Source: Hyparrhenia diplandra (taxonomy: Eukaryota > Streptophyta > Magnoliopsida > Poales > Poaceae). From it: a stretch of DNA of 64,000 bases. Positions 12,525 through 23,639 of the stretch are shown here, piece by piece (positions within the stretch are counted from its first letter, which is position 1; each line of letters opens with the position of its first letter). The notes under the pieces were generated by a model. It was given only the letters and a program-made list of their open reading frames with translations, was not told where the DNA came from and searched no databases. The stretch is from positions 1 to 64,000 of the forward strand of contig JADLZK010007332.1 in the NCBI GenBank assembly GCA_015847255.1. Reading direction: 5' to 3'. The position numbers and the translations under genes are program-made.

Positions 12525-15500
12525 CTACTGCGCCTCACTGCCGGCCGGCGAGGAAGCCGGCATGAGCGGCGCCGGCGGTTGCTTCTCCCGAGGGTGGCGT
12601 CGGGCCCGTCGCGCGTCCTCGGGACGTGGCCCCACCATCTCCGTGTTCGCCTCATAGGTGGACTCTATGGGAGAGTACGGGGGACACACCTCGTCCTCAA
12701 AACGCGAGGACAGCAGAGTCGCGGCGCCATCCACAAAGTCATATAGACTTTTGGTCTTGGCGGCGTCGGCGGCATCCTCTCGGCGGGATCAACCTCCTCC
12801 TCGTCATCGGAGGCAGGAAGAAGCCCGTCGCGACCGCCCGGCGTCTTGGACTCCATCGGGAAGTGGGAGCGAGACCCACCGCCGCACGCGGCGAATGCCG
12901 TTCCGGGAAGGCGTTCGGAGCTCCGGACCGAAGGAATCCACCGACGACGCCAGCGATCGCGGCGAGGGCCCAACCTCCGGGTTGTCCGTCGCGACGGCGA
13001 AGTCCGACAAGGCCTCCTCCGGCTCTCCCGCGACTGTTTCTGCTCCAGCCCTTGGGCGAGCGTGGCCGCGGTATTCACGGCCTCGGTCCGGACCCCCTCC
13101 GCCTCTGGCAACAACCACCAAGACAATATCAGCGAGACGACGAAATCGAAGGTGACAAAGCCTACCAGGGGATAAGACGTACCTTGGCCCTTCAGTTGCC
13201 AGCCCAGCATGACGCCATGCTCGGTCGCAAGCGACCTTTGGAGCTGGTCCTTCTCCTTCCTGAGGGTTTCCCCCTCGGACGCCAACTCCTCGATGCGGGT
13301 GCTTAGGGCATTGCACATCTCCTTTGTTTCTTCGCCTCCTCCGGGACTGTCCCGCTCGTCATGGGCCTCCCAGGGGGCACGGAGACTGCCAGGGGCATCC
13401 TCGAAGTCTTGGCTCATCCGAGCCATCTCGCCGGCCAGCCTGTCGGCCTCGGACCTAGCCTTGACAAGCTCCGCCGCTAGGGCCTGTCGCTGGGATTCCC
13501 TCTCCTCGGTGAGGGCGGCAAGCTGGGAGGTCTCGCTCCGGGCCTCGGTCAACTTCACCCGAGCCCGCCCAAAGGGCGTTCAGGTTCAAGGCGTTCCGGC
13601 GAAGGAGCTCGGACCTCTCGGGCGAAGCGACGGAGAGTCTGCAACAACAATACTACTCATCAAGACGCAAGCATAAAGGACATGCAGCAGGGGATGGCCG
13701 TCAAGATACTTACCGCGTCGACCTCAGGTGAGGCGGCGGTTATGGTCTCCCCGATCCTCGCTAGGCCCTCGGCGGCCCATTGACGGATCTGCTCATGAGT
13801 CCTCCACGCCAGGACTTCGGTACGGTCATCGATCACTACGGCGGCGGGACCCCGGGAACGTCACCCAAGGTCAGGGGGACCGCCCCCGAGTTGGATCCTC
13901 GGGGAATGCCGCTTCCACCGGCAACTCCGCATCTCGGGAAACCCAACCAATAGAAGTCCGGGGGCCCTTCACACGGTGACTACGGGACTGCCCCCTCACC
14001 ATGGCCGAAGACGACGCCGCCGAGGGCCGCCTCGAACCCGGCGCGCGTGGAGCGGCGGAAGTCGGGGTTGTATGGCTCGTGCGGCCGGGGTCGATGCGCG
14101 CGAGCAAGCGGAGACTTGCGGCGTCTCCGCCGCGTCGAAGAGCTCCTCCTGCGAGAACTCCCGAACAACGGGGACCACCTCCTCGGGGTGGGCGGCGGAC
14201 GACCTCCCTCGGGCGGCGCCACTTGCTCTGGCGCCGAGCCGGTGTCTGGTGGCGAGCTCCCAGCTCTCCGTGTCGATCACCATCGGCTGGGCAGCCAACC
14301 CACCATCGCCACCATGGACCTGTGCCGCCTCGGGCGCAGCCTCGGCGATCGGGTCTGGGACCGACCCCACCTGGGGCTCGGGGGCTGGCGCCACAGGAGA
14401 ACTCGACGCAGGCCGTGAGGCATCTTGACCGGACGACCCCCGGCTCTGCGCACCAGCGGAAGATTGTGCACTAGCCTTTAGGGCCTTCTTGGGGTGCAGA
14501 AGCAACGAAGCGGCCCCCCGTTTCCTAAAGTCAAGCGCACGTCAAAACAAGGCAACCATACGCCAGAAGAAAATCAAGATTGCAAAGGCGAAAGAAAACT
14601 CACGGCCCGAGGGATCGCCCTCGGCGACGCCGAGGCTCGGGATGGCTGCGACCCGGCGTCGCGCTTGACGCGCGCCGTCTCCCCCACGACGCTCAAACGC
14701 GCCGGGCCGGATCGGGGACGGGGTCGCCGGCTCGTCCCCGAACCCGTACCTCATGACGCCGAGGTACTCGTGGCGGGGCGTCGGTTCTTCCCTTCGGGCC
14801 TCACCTGCGACGCCGAGGTGCCGATGTGTCCAACACCAATGGTCCCGAGGACTCGGCCGAAGGACCCTCGGGCGTACGGGTGCCATTTTGTTCCCGACGT
14901 CTCAGGCTCGGGCTCAGGCTCGTACTGGAGCCCCGACCGGGTCTGGAGCCCCATGGCTCGGTCTAGCCGAGCCGCCATGTCATCATCAGATGAGTTCACA
15001 CAGAACTCATCATCCGGGTTGTCGTCCTCCTCGGTGGTCGATGTATCGGGCGACTCGCCCCGCTTCCGTTGCTCGACCCGCGCTTCGCGTGAGCCACGTT
15101 CCTCCTCTTCCTCTCCTCCTTCTTCAGTGAGGGGCCCTCTGCAGCTCGTTAGGGCACGGTTCGCGGGCCGGCGGTCGGCGTCCGTCTGGTACGGGAGGAG
15201 GGGAGTCACGGTAGTTGATCGACGACCTGCGAGGAGGAAAAAAGTGAGAACCGCCATGGTAACGATGCACCAAAGCAATGCAAGAACACCGAAGCCAAGA
15301 AGTACTTACGGGGAGATATACCCTCGGTCGGGCGCATGGGGATCTCGGGGATAGGTGTCGGGGTGTTGGACAACGCATCCCTCACCCCTCTTGGTCGGGG
15401 CCATCGGTGGAAGCAGAAGGCCTGACATCCCGCACGCGTCAAGACCTTCGGCGCCCGGCGCCATCTTGCACATAAGCGGGGCGAGCCATCAGCGGCGACA

Positions 15501-16280
15501 ACCGACGCCGGTGAAAGGCGGCGACCACGGCGGCATTCACCTCCTTCCCGGAGCCGCAGGACCGCCTGCCTCAGGCCTCCAACCGATGGTGATCCTCAGG
15601 GGACCCCGGTTCCACTTCTCGCGGGCGATGCTTGAGGACCCGCCCGGTGCACGCGGGGGAGCGCGTTCCGTCGTTCTGCGGAGGTAGAACCACCGATCCT
15701 GCCACCCCTTGTTCGAGGAGGTGAGCTTGGATAGGATGTACCCATCGCCTCGGTTCGGCCTCGTCTGCTCCTCAGCGGACTTGGGCGTATGACCACCAAC
15801 GCGCAATGCCCTCCGTGGCTGGCCCCTGCGCCAGCGATGCAGTAGTAAGGTCCGCCTTGAAGAACCACAACCGGAGGTCCCAATGCGGCTCGATCCCCGG
15901 GAATCCCTCACGAGGGTGGCGAAGATGGCGGCTTGGGAGATCGGTCGGGCGAGGTGGTAAAGCTCGACTTCATAGTAGTGGAGGATCGCCCGGGATGAAC
16001 CGACCCGCCGGCATCCCGAAGCCACGCCGATGAAGATCCATCGGAGGGCTCACCACGTAGCCGTCACGAGGGGTTAGGCTCCTCCTCGGTCCAATGCGGA
16101 GCAATCCACTCCGGCCGCTCTTCGTCGGTACGGGGACGGAGGAGCCCCTTCCTCGACCAGGCGCTGAAGTTTTTCTCCTCCGTCGCCGTCGACCTCGGCC
16201 ACGGCTCGGCGTCGAGCACCTCCCGCGCCGTCACCACTACCCGACCGCGCCATGGATGAAAGGGAGATGAAGGGTGGCAA
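12525..16280 (-). pseudogene. Antisense gene with introns inside the gypsy element (Transposase_28-like)
   Basis: On the minus strand, opposite to gag-pol, lies a multi-exon gene. A possible start is near 16253-16280 in the MARSGSGDGA frame. N-terminal words ERPEWIAPHWTEEE (about 16083-16124), ISQAAIFATLVRDS (about 15904-15945) and SSNKGWQDRWFYLRR (about 15685-15729) match the 'putative gypsy type transposon' family (Pfam PF04195) as I remember it. A serine/acidic low-complexity middle follows. The C-terminal part has a coiled coil (13200-13558, repeated Leu/Glu/Arg heptads). The end is the TGA-side stop at 12525. Canonical minus-strand introns are visible at 13105-13182 and 13639-13713, and likely others near 15230-15310 and 14510-14600. 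Exons in the N-terminal half need frame changes, so this copy is probably broken. Its function is unknown. Confidence 0.7.
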
Positions 16281-16435
16281 CCGCTAGCAACCCCGATCAC
16301 ACGAGCGCAAGGCAGTGAATCTCTCCTTAATCTCTCCCACACTATCTCTCTATCTCACGATTCTTTGCAAAGCAGAAGGCGAGAAGGCGATGGCAAAGAG
16401 CAAGGGAGCAACTACCGCAAGGCCGGCGACCCCCG

Positions 16436-16444
16436 TATTTATAG
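16436..16444 (-). promoter_or_regulatory. TATA box of the antisense gene
   Basis: On the minus strand CTATAAATA lies about 160-190 bp upstream of the first plausible ATG of the antisense gene. The position fits a separate promoter for that gene. Confidence 0.55.
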
Positions 16445-17501
16445 GGAGGAAGGCAAACCGCCGGCTGGGCAATCGAACCGACTCCGGAATGGACGGCCCA
16501 CGATGGAGCGGAACCGCTCATCCAACGGCTCGGCCGCGCGGTGGAACCGTCAAGGGCATTAATGCACCTTGGCGGTGCCCTCGATCTCCGCCCACGACGG
16601 GGAAGTCGCGAGCCGCGTCCCATCGGACTTGAACAGGCACGCCGCCTCAAGTGCTGCGAGGAGACGCTTCGTCTCCCGGTCAGGGGTAAAACCGTCCGGC
16701 CATCCATAACCAGCCAGGCGCCCGACCCTAAGGGGCAAAAGTCGTCCGATGACGGTTCCCCACCCCGGCGGAAACCAAACGAGCCTCGGCCGACACACCC
16801 TACGTTCGAGAGGTTGCCGGGCTGGGCCCACGGGGTTTCTACAGTTGCCTCAGGATAACCCGAGCCGGGGGACAGGAGGGAAATGCACAACCAGCTATGC
16901 CGGGCCCCGGGGCTCTGGATTTCCCGAACGTGTTTAAGGCCCGCGGGTGCCGCTTATAGAGATGTCCCATCCGTGGGAGGCCTCTGGGGCCCTCGGGGGT
17001 TGGTCGCCCAAACCCGGGATCTCGCTAAGCGGTCCGCAGGTTCTCATGGGGTGAATCCTGGATCACATAGCCGACCCTTGCTCCGGCAAGGGCACGGGCA
17101 CCCGCAAACGGACCCGCTACAACGCTCACGGAGCCGCGACACATTAAACTTACGGGGCATTGTGACGTGTCTCCCTCCTCCCTCCCTTTCGGGAGGGCGA
17201 CAGAGGAGCGTATGATCAAAGTCGAGGAGGCCTGGGTCGACCTTGCGCACATAAGCGCGGGCCTCGGGCTGCCCACGCAAAACAAACACGCTCGCACAAA
17301 CAAGCGCAATTTAAGAGCTGCTTTCGGTCTTGCCGACGTCGCGAGACATAAAAGACCTCGAAGGAATCCGCCATTCCATTCGAGGCCTCGGGGGCTACAC
17401 CCAACGGGTGCGCTCGCGCGCACCCCTTGTAGACGAACCACCACGAGAAACAACAAGGCGGCGGGAACGACGGAACCCCCCGGGCGAGTCCTCACTCGCT
17501 C
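16445..17501. other. Gypsy region between antisense promoter and PPT
   Basis: GC-rich internal sequence upstream of the 3' LTR. I see no supported coding here. Short frames on both strands lack recognisable domains. Confidence 0.45.
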
Positions 17502-17512
17502 GGGGGCTGGGG
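17502..17512 (+). other. Polypurine tract of the gypsy element
   Basis: GGGGGCTGGGG lies four bases before the 3' LTR start TGTCGGGG, the expected position for plus-strand priming. Confidence 0.65.
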
Positions 17513-17516
17513 CTAC

Positions 17517-18860
17517 TGTCGGGGACCAAAATATTGGGCCTCGAGACATTCTCAAACTATGAGAATTTGCCGGCCTGCCAAGGCCCAGTAAAACCTAGCC
17601 TGCTATCATCCCGCACGGAGGGACGGCCCGACGAACGATGGACCAGGCCATTGAGCCACGACGTTCACGTGGCGACGGAGCAGCCCACGGCGGCGCGAGC
17701 GGCCCGAATGGAGTCACCACGACGTCTGAGCTAGTTACGCTCACGAAGGACAAGGTCAAAGACCTCTACCGAACGGCCGAACCACGACGTTCCACGCCGA
17801 CCGCCGATCAAACCATGGCTCGGGCTCGACCACACGTCTCCGATTCGCCCGAGGCTGGCCTAGCTCACCGGCCGGGAAATCTCGATTCGTCCAGGGGGCC
17901 TAGCTCACCACCCTCGGGCGCAAAAACTCCCGCCTCGCCCGAGGGAGACAGCTCTCCATCCTCGGGTGAAGCGGCCCAACTGGCCTCGTCAGGGTCGCCG
18001 ACCCTCGGGCGTGGGAGGTTCCGTCCGGAGGAAGGGAAACCGCCGCATTCAATGCGGTCGCCACGGCGGCGCCGCCCGGTGCCATCGATACGCCCGCCAA
18101 ATCGATCTGCCGAATCACCTCCCAATCCGACTGATGGGACACAATCGAGAACCGGTGACGTGTTACGCCACCCGAAGACGGGAACCAAGGTGACACCGTT
18201 CACTTCCCGTAACACCGTCAAAACGCCATGTAGGGCCGGACCCTCGGGCACCCGACACGCATGGCGAAAGAACCATGGGGACCGGCCCTCGCCATGCGGA
18301 CTGTGAGGGACGCCTCACGGGACCCTCGGGGGCCGCCCGTGGAACGGCACGTCCGCCATCGGATGCGGGCGCGTGTCTTCGTCGGGCAACGCCAAGCCGG
18401 CCCAGCGCCCTCGGCAACGCACATGCAACCGGTGCAGCCTCGGGGAATTAGCCACCTAGGCAACCACCAATGTAAACATTATCTCTCTCCTTCTCCTATA
18501 AAAGGGGAGTAATGTCTCATTAGAGAAGGTTCGGATCAATTCGATTCGGTTGGACCCCATTTCAACTCCGGTACACACGGAGAAAACCGCCCACCACTAC
18601 CACCGTAACCACGATCGTGGGGCTTGAGACCGCTTCTCTCCCACACGACCGCCTGTAACCCCTACTGCAGGCTCACCTTTGAGCGCGAGATAACGCGAGC
18701 GTGACACACCCCCTTTGGACGTAGGGCCCCGTTGGCTGAACGGGATAAACCGCCGTGTCCGTGTCCATCTTGTGCTACGCCATCGAGGGAGGAGGCACGC
18801 AGCCTACAAAATTTTTTATTGCCGGCACCGGGGCACCCGCCGTACCTCGAACCGCCGACA
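17517..18860 (+). repeat. 3' LTR of the gypsy element
   Basis: About 1344 bp, starting TGTCGGGG and ending CCGACA. It pairs with 4279-5629, with many point differences and small indels, which points to an old insertion. It is followed by CCATG. Confidence 0.93.
18497..18504 (+). promoter_or_regulatory. TATA box of the 3' LTR
   Basis: TATAAAAG in the same context as in the 5' LTR. Confidence 0.7.
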
Positions 18861-18865
18861 CCATG
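18861..18865. repeat. Target-site duplication of the gypsy element, right copy
   Basis: CCATG, identical to 4274-4278. Confidence 0.9.
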
Positions 18866-19528
18866 CGAGGCTCGGGCCCCTTTACGCAGTGACTTCATGT
18901 CCTTACGCAACATGGTTTAGTGCACATCGGTCCAAGCAAAAACCGCTTCCCGCAAATATATGCCTTGTCGTTCGTAATCTTCAGGATTACATTACGACCT
19001 TCTCGCAGAATATAAATTTGTAAATGAATAATTTGCTTAAAGTAATGCGAGAAAGTAAATGGCATTTAAATAATATGCAGGAATTAAATACCGAACATAA
19101 ATTGCAAGTAAATAAATTTGCGGGATCTTGAAAGTAAATTGCGGTAAATAAATTTGTAGAAATTTAAATACCGAATTTAAATTTGCAGTAATTAATTAAA
19201 GTAATTACGCAAAACAAGATAAATAAAGTCTTTCCTCTGTTTCTAAATGTTTGTCTCTAGAAAACCGTATTTCCCTCGTAGACACGTTTCTCGGGCGACA
19301 CACATATAGGGAGAGTATAGTGGCCTTTGTGTGCATTTGGACGGAGGCTTCAGGCCTCTGGGTGCATACAGTGACTGACATGGTCTTCACATGGCCCCTG
19401 GTCACATGGTTCGAGGCCATGACTCAGTGCTGCAGCGTGACTGTATCTATGCGGCCCTTCTTCGTTGGAGCAAATGCACAACCAAAACAACATCATGCTA
19501 CTTTTGGTAGTATCTGATTATTATTTAC
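18866..19528 (-). mobile_element. Probable continuation of the interrupted copia element
   Basis: It continues the sequence left of the gypsy insertion. AATCTTCAGGATTAC and AT-rich GTAAAT-like words at 18970-19200 resemble 3900-4110. No coding frame is supported. The link to the copia element is inferred from texture and from the gypsy target duplication. Confidence 0.5.
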
Positions 19529-19531
19529 TAG

Positions 19532-19812
19532 GGCCTCGTTTAGATGTTAGGAATTTTAGCAAAAGTAACTTCCGAAAACTCCTCAGAAGACTTTCAGAAG
19601 ACTTTCGTTTGTTTGTGGTAAATATTATCCTACCACGGTGTAATCCAGCCAAAAAAAAGAATCATCTCGTAATGTACATCTAAACTATATAATTAGTTAT
19701 TTTTTTTTACCTATATTTTATCTTTCGAACATACGCTTTTGATGTATTTAATGTGATGTGATGGAGGGAGAGTGAAAAAAGAGTTAGAAACTTTAGCCAA
19801 CTAAACGAGGCC
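19532..19812. mobile_element. MITE with GGCCTCGTTTAG terminal inverted repeats
   Basis: 281 bp bounded by GGCCTCGTTTAG and its exact reverse complement CTAAACGAGGCC, flanked by TAG on both sides (19529-19531, 19813-19815). It is AT-rich and non-coding. A 3-bp target duplication fits a Tourist-like (PIF/Harbinger) MITE, although TAG is not the usual TWA. The superfamily is therefore tentative. Confidence 0.75.
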
Positions 19813-19989
19813 TAGGTCACGGTGAGCCCAGCAACCATGCATAGACGGTCGTCACTGACCGGGCAGTGGACCAGTGGCTTCACATGTACACAGAGTCTAT
19901 GCATTCACATGTGATGCATGCATGCACATGGCAGTATGGCACCAGTTCACTCGAATCAATGAGATGGCATGCAGAGCCGGCCGGGCCCT

Positions 19990-21050
19990 TCTTTGAATCA
20001 AGGACTGGTAAAACAGCGTCGTTCCCGTCCTTATCCCTTCTCTCTTTCCCTTGTCTTCTTCTCTTCTGGAGACAGCGCAGGAGGGAGGGAGCGACCGAGG
20101 CAGCGTCGGCGCCTGGTGCTGGGCCCATGCGGGCCGCGCGCGTCTCGAGGCCTGGTCAGGGGGCCCTGCTGGGGCGGCTGAGCGGCGGCGGCGGTGCCGG
20201 CACCCGCGCCCGGACCATGGCCTGGTCTGCTGCGCGTGGAGCTGCTGCGGTGGCCGGCCGGGCTGCACGCGTCGGAGCCGCTCTCGCGCGTCTGGGCGGT
20301 GCGCTTCACGTCCGCGCGTTGGTGCTGCAGCGGCGGCCAGCCTCTAGCCCGCTCTGGGGGCGCGCTCCGTGCGACGGGGCTCGGGCACCCGCGCCCGCGT
20401 AGCTGCGGCGGCCGGCGGAGTACGCGCGCTCCTGGGGTGCCGCGCTGTGCCGCGCGTCGGGGCGGCGGCGCTCGCGTCGGCGTTTGCGCACGGCCGGCGG
20501 CGCATCAGGCAGCGTCCGCGGGGTATGGTGGCCTTCGGGGCCATGACCACGCCGGGGCTAGCCGCGCTCGTGCCGCATCGAGGGGGCCGGCGGCGGGGGC
20601 CGCGCGCCTGTGCCCCTGGCTGGCGGCGGGGCCAGGCCTGTGAGCGGCGGCGGCGGTGCCCAGGCGCCCGTGCGCGCGCAGCGTCAGGCCGCGCTTGCGC
20701 GCCAGCGGCGTTCGCGCCCCTGGGCGCCCGCGCCTGCTCCCGTTCGTGGCCGCGCGCCCGCGGGGATTTACATCGAGCTCGCGTCGGCAGCTCACCGCGT
20801 CGGGCACTCTGCACCCGCGATTTGGCTGGGCCGCGCCGTGGCAGCCTCGTCAAGCCTGCGCGTCGGGGCTTGAGGCCGTGCCCGCGCGCCGGCGGGGCCG
20901 GCTGCGCGTCGGGGCCGGGTCCCCCTTGGGCCGCGCACCCGGTGGCCTTCGGGGCCGCAGCCGGGCCGTGCCCGCGTTGAGGTGAAGCGGCAGCGGCGCA
21001 TCAGGCACCCGCGCCTGCTCCATGGCCTTCAGGGCCAGCTTTACAGCTGC
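19990..21050. other. Very GC-rich island without supported coding
   Basis: About 1 kb of extremely GC-rich sequence with degenerate internal repeats (words such as GCGGCGGCGG, and GGTGCCTGATGCGCCGC-like blocks on the minus strand recurring near 20500 and 20995). It has open frames in nearly every phase, as expected from composition alone, and Arg/Ala-rich translations without a domain. It lies between the short copia LTR and the gypsy insertion, so it may be leader or gag-side sequence of a minus-strand copia element. Confidence 0.4.
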
Positions 21051-21402
21051 TCATGGTCACTCGTTTGCGGTTTCTGGAGATAGGGACCAGATCCACCTGC
21101 CTTGAGGGCAGTCATGGCAAGCTGGCGGTGGCGGCGGCCTCGTCGAGGCCTGCTCGTCCACGCCCGCGGCGGCGGCCTGTCAAGGCCTGCTCTTCCGCGC
21201 TCATGAAAACCAGGCCATTTGAGCTGTTGTGCGCTTCTAGCGGGACGACGATTTTGTTCCTTGTGCAGGGAACTTGTCCATGCCCATCTTCAGGATGGCT
21301 GGATGTGTTCGTGTGTGCTTGTTCATGGTGATGGTGTAATATAAGAACAAGCAATGTTTGTAAGAACTGATTTCTCACCTTCTTACCCTAGCTCTGGTAG
21401 AA

Positions 21403-21417
21403 CTCGTGCTAATAACG
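21403..21417 (-). other. Possible primer-binding region next to a copia LTR
   Basis: On the minus strand CGTTATTAGCACGAG directly follows the LTR end. A GTTATCAGCACGA-like word occurs in this position in many plant copia elements. Confidence 0.45.
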
Positions 21418-21663
21418 TGTTAGAAATCACATTCTTTCCACATATGTAACACACAAATAAGAACGCTAATGAACACAAGAGCGTATAGAGAGACACAGAG
21501 TGTTGGAGAAGAAGAGGGACTGCTGTATCTTTATTCATTTCTGATGATCCGTTACAACTGAAGGAGCCTCATATATATAGAGCAAGTAGCCTAGGATTCC
21601 TCTGCTACAATATTGCTACAGTATATGACAGGATTCCCTACAATATTGCTACAGTATATGACA
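21418..21663 (-). repeat. Short copia-type LTR, minus orientation
   Basis: 246 bp. On the minus strand it starts TGTCATATAC and ends TTTCTAACA. It carries a TATATATA box (about 21566-21575) and AATAAA (about 21528-21535) in the right order. A PBS-like word lies just inside. It could be the 5' LTR of the minus-strand copia whose pol remains are at 60-3940, or of another element. No partner LTR is in the window. Confidence 0.6.
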
Positions 21664-21664
21664 G
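21605..21664. repeat. 27-bp direct repeat, two copies
   Basis: CTACAATATTGCTACAGTAT plus TATGACAG-type ends occurs at 21605-21631 and 21638-21664, at the start of the short LTR (minus strand). Confidence 0.85.
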
Positions 21665-21905
21665 TTTGAATTCGTCCTCATCTTCATTTAATTGGCCACC
21701 AGACCAAGTCAGTGTTCACACGTGCTTTTCTAACTTGGTTTTACAACAATGATCATCCTCAAACAACTATGTACCCTCTCCGTCTCAACTCTGAAGAAAC
21801 AGACGACCGAAAAAAAACAGAAACCAGGACAAGGCACCTCCTAACCAGACGTACTGCCCCACATTCGGCTAGCCCAGTAGTAGCCCAAACATCTTAACCG
21901 CCTTC

Positions 21906-22581
21906 GACAACATCAAGGATACCATTGAGGACAACAAGTTTGCAACTGCTTATAAAGATATCAAGGATATCCTAAAGGACAAGAAGCAGAACGTGTACAA
22001 AAGGGTCAGAGCCGCTATGAAAGAGATCAAGGAGATCCTACTGGTGAAAGAGAAGCGGATTATTATGGAGAGAGTAATAAGTAGCATGGTGGACAAGTCC
22101 AAGAATAAAGCTTCTGAAAACGGGTCGAAACAGGAGTCAAAGGAAGGTCCTAAAGAAAACTTTATCGACGATGCTTGGGCTCTTGCCCAAGGGTTGTTGG
22201 ATTTGGGACAAGAATTGGGTGACGAGAAGATGTGGGAAGTGATCCAAGGCGTTTGGGTGGAGATGCTGTGCTACTCCGCCAGTAGATGCAGAGGTTACCT
22301 GCACGCCAAGGCTTTGGGCAATGGCGGCGAGTTCCTCTCCTATGTCTGGCTCCTGCTGTTTCACATGGGGATGGAGACCTTCACGGACAAGCTGCAGACA
22401 GAGCACGAGCCACCAAGCCCTGAAGCGGGGAGCAACGACACCTTCGACACGGCTGAGGGGACTCGGAAGGTCTCCCACGGCCAGCAGTATGGACAGGCTG
22501 CAGAAGGAGCAGGGAGGGAACCAGCAGTATGGCAGTGCATCCACTTCTGAGATTTGCGAAGTTGCAGATCATGTGGTTTGA
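21906..22581 (+). pseudogene. DUF4220/DUF594 gene copy 1, 5'-truncated
   Basis: Only the C-terminal third is present. An open frame through 21993-22550 contains a repeat of a short block (KDI near 21923, KFATAYKDIKDILKD near 21940-21985, RAAMKEIKEIL near 22010-22045). The DUF594 signature follows (CRGYLHAKALGNGGEFLSYV, about 22291-22350, then LLFHMGMETFTDKL). Near 22480 the frame slips relative to the paralogues, giving an early stop at 22550. The ancestral tail (STSEICEVADHVV) ends at 22581 in another frame. About 600 residues including the N-terminal membrane part are missing. The 3' flank (22620-22800) matches the 3'UTRs of the other copies. Confidence 0.85.
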
Positions 22582-23555
22582 CACCCTTATCACGCAGGCT
22601 ATTCCAATTTCCAGCCCCGCTTTCCTTTTTGTTGTACTCTGTTTTTGTTTGCAAGCTACGTACTCTAACCCCCTTGCGGTCTTACTCCTCATCAGTGTAA
22701 TAAAAGTTGTGGATTGTTGTATTGTGCTGACCTTTTATAATGCCTTCCACTATGTGTGATGGTTGTATTCTTTTCGTGTAGAAATGCAATGTTTGAAATT
22801 TGGATGGTTCATTATCTAGTCGCAAGCTTACAACTTTGTAATGGTTTATTCATTTCTCTTCAAGATTAAAGTGTGCATGTGAAAATACTGTTGCTGCTGC
22901 ATCTCAGGACAGCTATCCAATGGCGTTAAATTATGTTTGAACGCAAAGCCGCACCATTTTAAGTACTAGGCTAGTAGGTTATTGACACATGAGCATGCAA
23001 AGGCACCTCAAGTGAAGAAGGAATGTGATTGCTGTATAAGACACATTGGCTTGCCCATCTTATCTTGAGCCTGAAAAATTGGATTGGAAGCCCAGTTTCA
23101 TTGCGATGTTTGATAAATATTTGATAGGACAGAGGAAGCATCATCCAGCCTGCCGGTGCCGGCAAGGCAATCTTTGGCTCTATGCAATGGAACAGGCTTC
23201 TTGCATCGGGTGCATTTTTTCTAGCACACCACTGATTGTTTTGCCCTTTGAAAGAGAGTGGTTTTGGTCTTGTGGACTGAAACAACAGATGGCCTGGCCC
23301 AGTGGGAGAAACATCTAAAAATGCAGTACCTGGGTCAGCAAACATCAAAAAGCCTAGTTGCAAGCCCAATAGCAATCATCACGCGCCACCCGCCGCTCGC
23401 CGCCGCCGTCACCGTCACGAACTCGCCCAGCACCAGCAGTCACCGTGGCCGTCGCCCGCTCAATCCCACGCGCTCACGCCTCAACGGCTCCACGCTTGTC
23501 GGCTCACCAAGCGCAAGGCCCGCCCGCCGCTGCCTGTGGCTGCTGGCGACCAGAG

Positions 23556-23631
23556 ATGGACGGGAAGGAGGAGAACATCGGGCCGTTCCGCCGGACGAGA
23601 GCCCGCACGCGCCTTGTACAGGAAGACAACT
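23556..23631 (+). pseudogene. SWC6-like first exon, copy 1, truncated
   Basis: MDGKEENIGPF then RRTRARTR follows the usual GC-rich 5' leader shared by five copies. It then departs from the paralogues (LVQEDN, stop) instead of continuing into MATRMASALASS. No later exon follows. It represents the start of an SWC6-like HIT zinc-finger gene whose rest is lost. Confidence 0.75.
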
Positions 23632-23639
23632 AGAACCTT

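Larger units (their letters stand above)
4279..18860 (+). mobile_element. Ty3/gypsy retrotransposon, Tat-type, with two LTRs
   Basis: A 14.6 kb element bounded by LTRs starting TGTCGGGG and ending CCGACA, with perfect CCATG target duplications. Internal order is PBS, gag, protease, RT, RNase H, integrase, a long 3' region carrying an antisense gene, and PPT. Protease to integrase in this order defines Ty3/gypsy. An extra antisense ORF between integrase and the 3' LTR is known for Tat-lineage grass elements such as Grande and RIRE2-like families, which is why I place it there. The LTRs differ at many sites and the coding frames are broken, so it is an old, non-functional insertion. It interrupts a minus-strand copia element. 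Confidence 0.93.

Noticed and set aside
20369..20980. 203-codon plus-strand frame
   Set aside because: Extreme GC content opens all frames here; the Arg/Ala-rich translation shows no domain.
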